Shown piece by piece: positions 62,587-64,000 of a DNA stretch of 64,000 nt. The notes beneath the pieces were generated by a model. The model worked only from the letters and a program-made list of their open reading frames with translations, ran no database searches and was not told the origin of the DNA. Every line of letters starts with the position of its first letter. The stretch's first letter is position 1. The position numbers and the translations under genes are program-made. The stretch is from Shinisaurus crocodilurus (lineage: Eukaryota > Chordata > Lepidosauria > Squamata > Shinisauridae). The stretch lies in the NCBI GenBank assembly GCA_021292165.1, contig CM037877.1:34484197-34548196 (forward strand). Direction: 5' to 3'.

Positions 62587-64000
62587 TCATCATCATCATC
62601 AGGCGATCACTCGTGACCGAGTAAGATTGTCTTCCGGGATAAAAGGAGGAAATTCTAAAGAAGATTGTGTAGACTCTAGCGATGAGTCCGTAAGTGACTG
62701 TGGAGGCCAATTCTAGATCCACACAGCTTCCCACAGTGAGGACACAGGTTACCAGATAGAAGATGGTCCTGTAAAGGATTCATTTGACGTGCTTTTCGCT
62801 TAGCACGTTTCTCCCTTTCACCTTGCACTCGGGCTTCTTCAAAGTCCATGGAACCTTTGTGAAAGGCCAACCTCCATTTAGATCGTTCATGGGCCAGAGC
62901 TTCCCAGTTTTCGATGTTTATATTGCATTTTTTTAGATTAGCCTTATGAACATCTTTAAACCTCTTATATTGACCACCGATATTCCGCTTTCCATCCTTG
63001 AGTTGGGAGTAAAGTAACTGCTTTGGGAGACGGCAGTCAGGCATTCGAACAACATGACCGGTCCACTGAAGTTGGCGTTGAAGGATCATTTTTTCAATGC
63101 TAGTAGTCTTTGCTTCTTCCAGTACACTGACATTTGTTCGCCTATCTTCCCAAGTAATTTGCAGGATTTTCCGGAGGCAACGTTGATGAAACCTTTCAAG
63201 GAGGTGGAAGTGACGTTTATAGATAGTCCATGTTTCGCAGGCATACAATAAAGTTGGTAATACAATGGCTTCATAAACCAGTGTTTTGGTCTTCTTACAA
63301 ATATCCCGATCCTCGAACACTCTATGTTTCATTCGAGAAAATGCGGCACTTGCGGAGCTCAGACGATGCTGGATTTCACTGTCGATGTTAGCTGTAACAG
63401 AAAGATAGCTGCCAAGATAGAGAAAATGATCGACGTTTTCCAGTATTGTCCCTCCAAGCTGGATAGATGGCATCACCAAAGGATTGGCTTGCACTTGCTG
63501 ATGAAGCACTTTGGTTTTTTTGATGTTAAGTGAGAGACCAAGTTTTTCGTATGCTTCTGCAAAAGCATTTAGGATAGTTTGGAGATCATCCTCTGAATGT
63601 GCGGAGACCACATTATCATCAGCATACTGAAGTTCCACGACGGAGGTTGTAATTACCTTACTTTTTGCTTTCAGCCTGCTGAGATTAAAAAGCTTTCCAT
63701 CTGTTCGATATATAATTCCCACACCGGTGGGAAGTTTCCCCTCGACAAGATGTAAAACCATGGCGATGAAAATGGCAAATAATGTTGGGGCGATAACACA
63801 TCCCTGTTTAACACCTGATCCCACTTTAAATGGAGCACCATGAGAGCCGTTGTTGTCCAAAACCGTTGCCGTCATGTTGTCATGGAGAAGTCGCAAGATA
63901 TTCACAAATTTATTGGGGCATCCAATTTTCATAAGGATAGTCCAGAGAGCTGTGCGGTCTACAGTATCAAAGGCCTTAGCCAAATCGATAAATGCCATAT
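62587..64000 (-). mobile_element. Non-LTR retrotransposon (LINE) with open reverse-transcriptase frame
   Basis: The element reads on the minus strand and is open from 63998 to 62676 (440 codons), continuing past the edge. Reverse-transcriptase signatures are FIDLAKAFDTVDR (motif A), GVKQGCVIAPTLF (motif B) and YADD at residues 125-128 (motif C). After these come CETW, a basic linker and a C-terminal zinc knuckle with C419, C422, H435 and H439. The 3' end is an ATG-type short tandem tail at about 62588-62600. The clade is not certain: it is clearly not the L1, L2 or CR1 seen elsewhere here, and the short tandem tail is RTE-like. It is antisense to SLC30A5. No stop is seen, so it could be a young copy. 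A 5'-truncated sister is at 2661-3130. Confidence 0.85.

Overview
The window looks like nuclear DNA of a squamate reptile, most likely a lizard. It holds one protein-coding host gene with vertebrate-type exons and introns. The background is very rich in L1, L2 and CR1 LINE fragments, hAT and Tigger-type non-autonomous DNA transposons, a 5S-rRNA-derived SINE with a CR1-like tail, a tRNA-Ala-like SINE, and many long CA, GA and poly-G runs. The organism call is an inference from repeat content and gene structure.

Positions 1 to about 53.9 kb: no host exon was recognised. This is a repeat-dense stretch of LINE fragments (L1, L2 and CR1, mostly 5'-truncated), at least five families of hAT-like MITEs (many with visible 8-bp target-site duplications), Tigger-type elements flanked by TA, six copies (five here) of a 5S-derived SINE, and microsatellites. 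Several places are transposon-in-transposon nests whose order can be read from target duplications: 1.74-3.46 kb, 16.3-16.7 kb, 21.1-22.06 kb, 26.25-27.5 kb and 35.0-35.8 kb. In mammals a gene-poor interval lies upstream of SLC30A5, so the lack of genes here fits known synteny.

Positions 53.9 to 64 kb: the 5' part of SLC30A5, which encodes zinc transporter ZnT5, on the + strand. A CpG-rich promoter at about 53.93-54.58 kb contains exon 1 with the start codon at 54291. Coding exons 1-6 (178 complete codons plus one base) have consistent splice sites and phases, and their translation follows vertebrate ZnT5. The later exons, including the zinc-transporting cation diffusion facilitator domain, lie beyond the right edge. 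The introns carry a foldback element, an L2 fragment, a hAT hairpin, a 5S-SINE, a Tigger-type MITE and, in intron 6, an antisense LINE with an open reading frame of 440 codons or more.

I found no CRISPR array, bacterial-type operon, recognisable endogenous retrovirus, or convincing undescribed gene system. The observations most worth following up are the 5S/CR1 composite SINE family, the young palindromic hAT family and a second foldback family sharing its core but not its ends, the Tigger1-like relic, and the apparently young LINE family at 2.7 kb and 62.6-64 kb.
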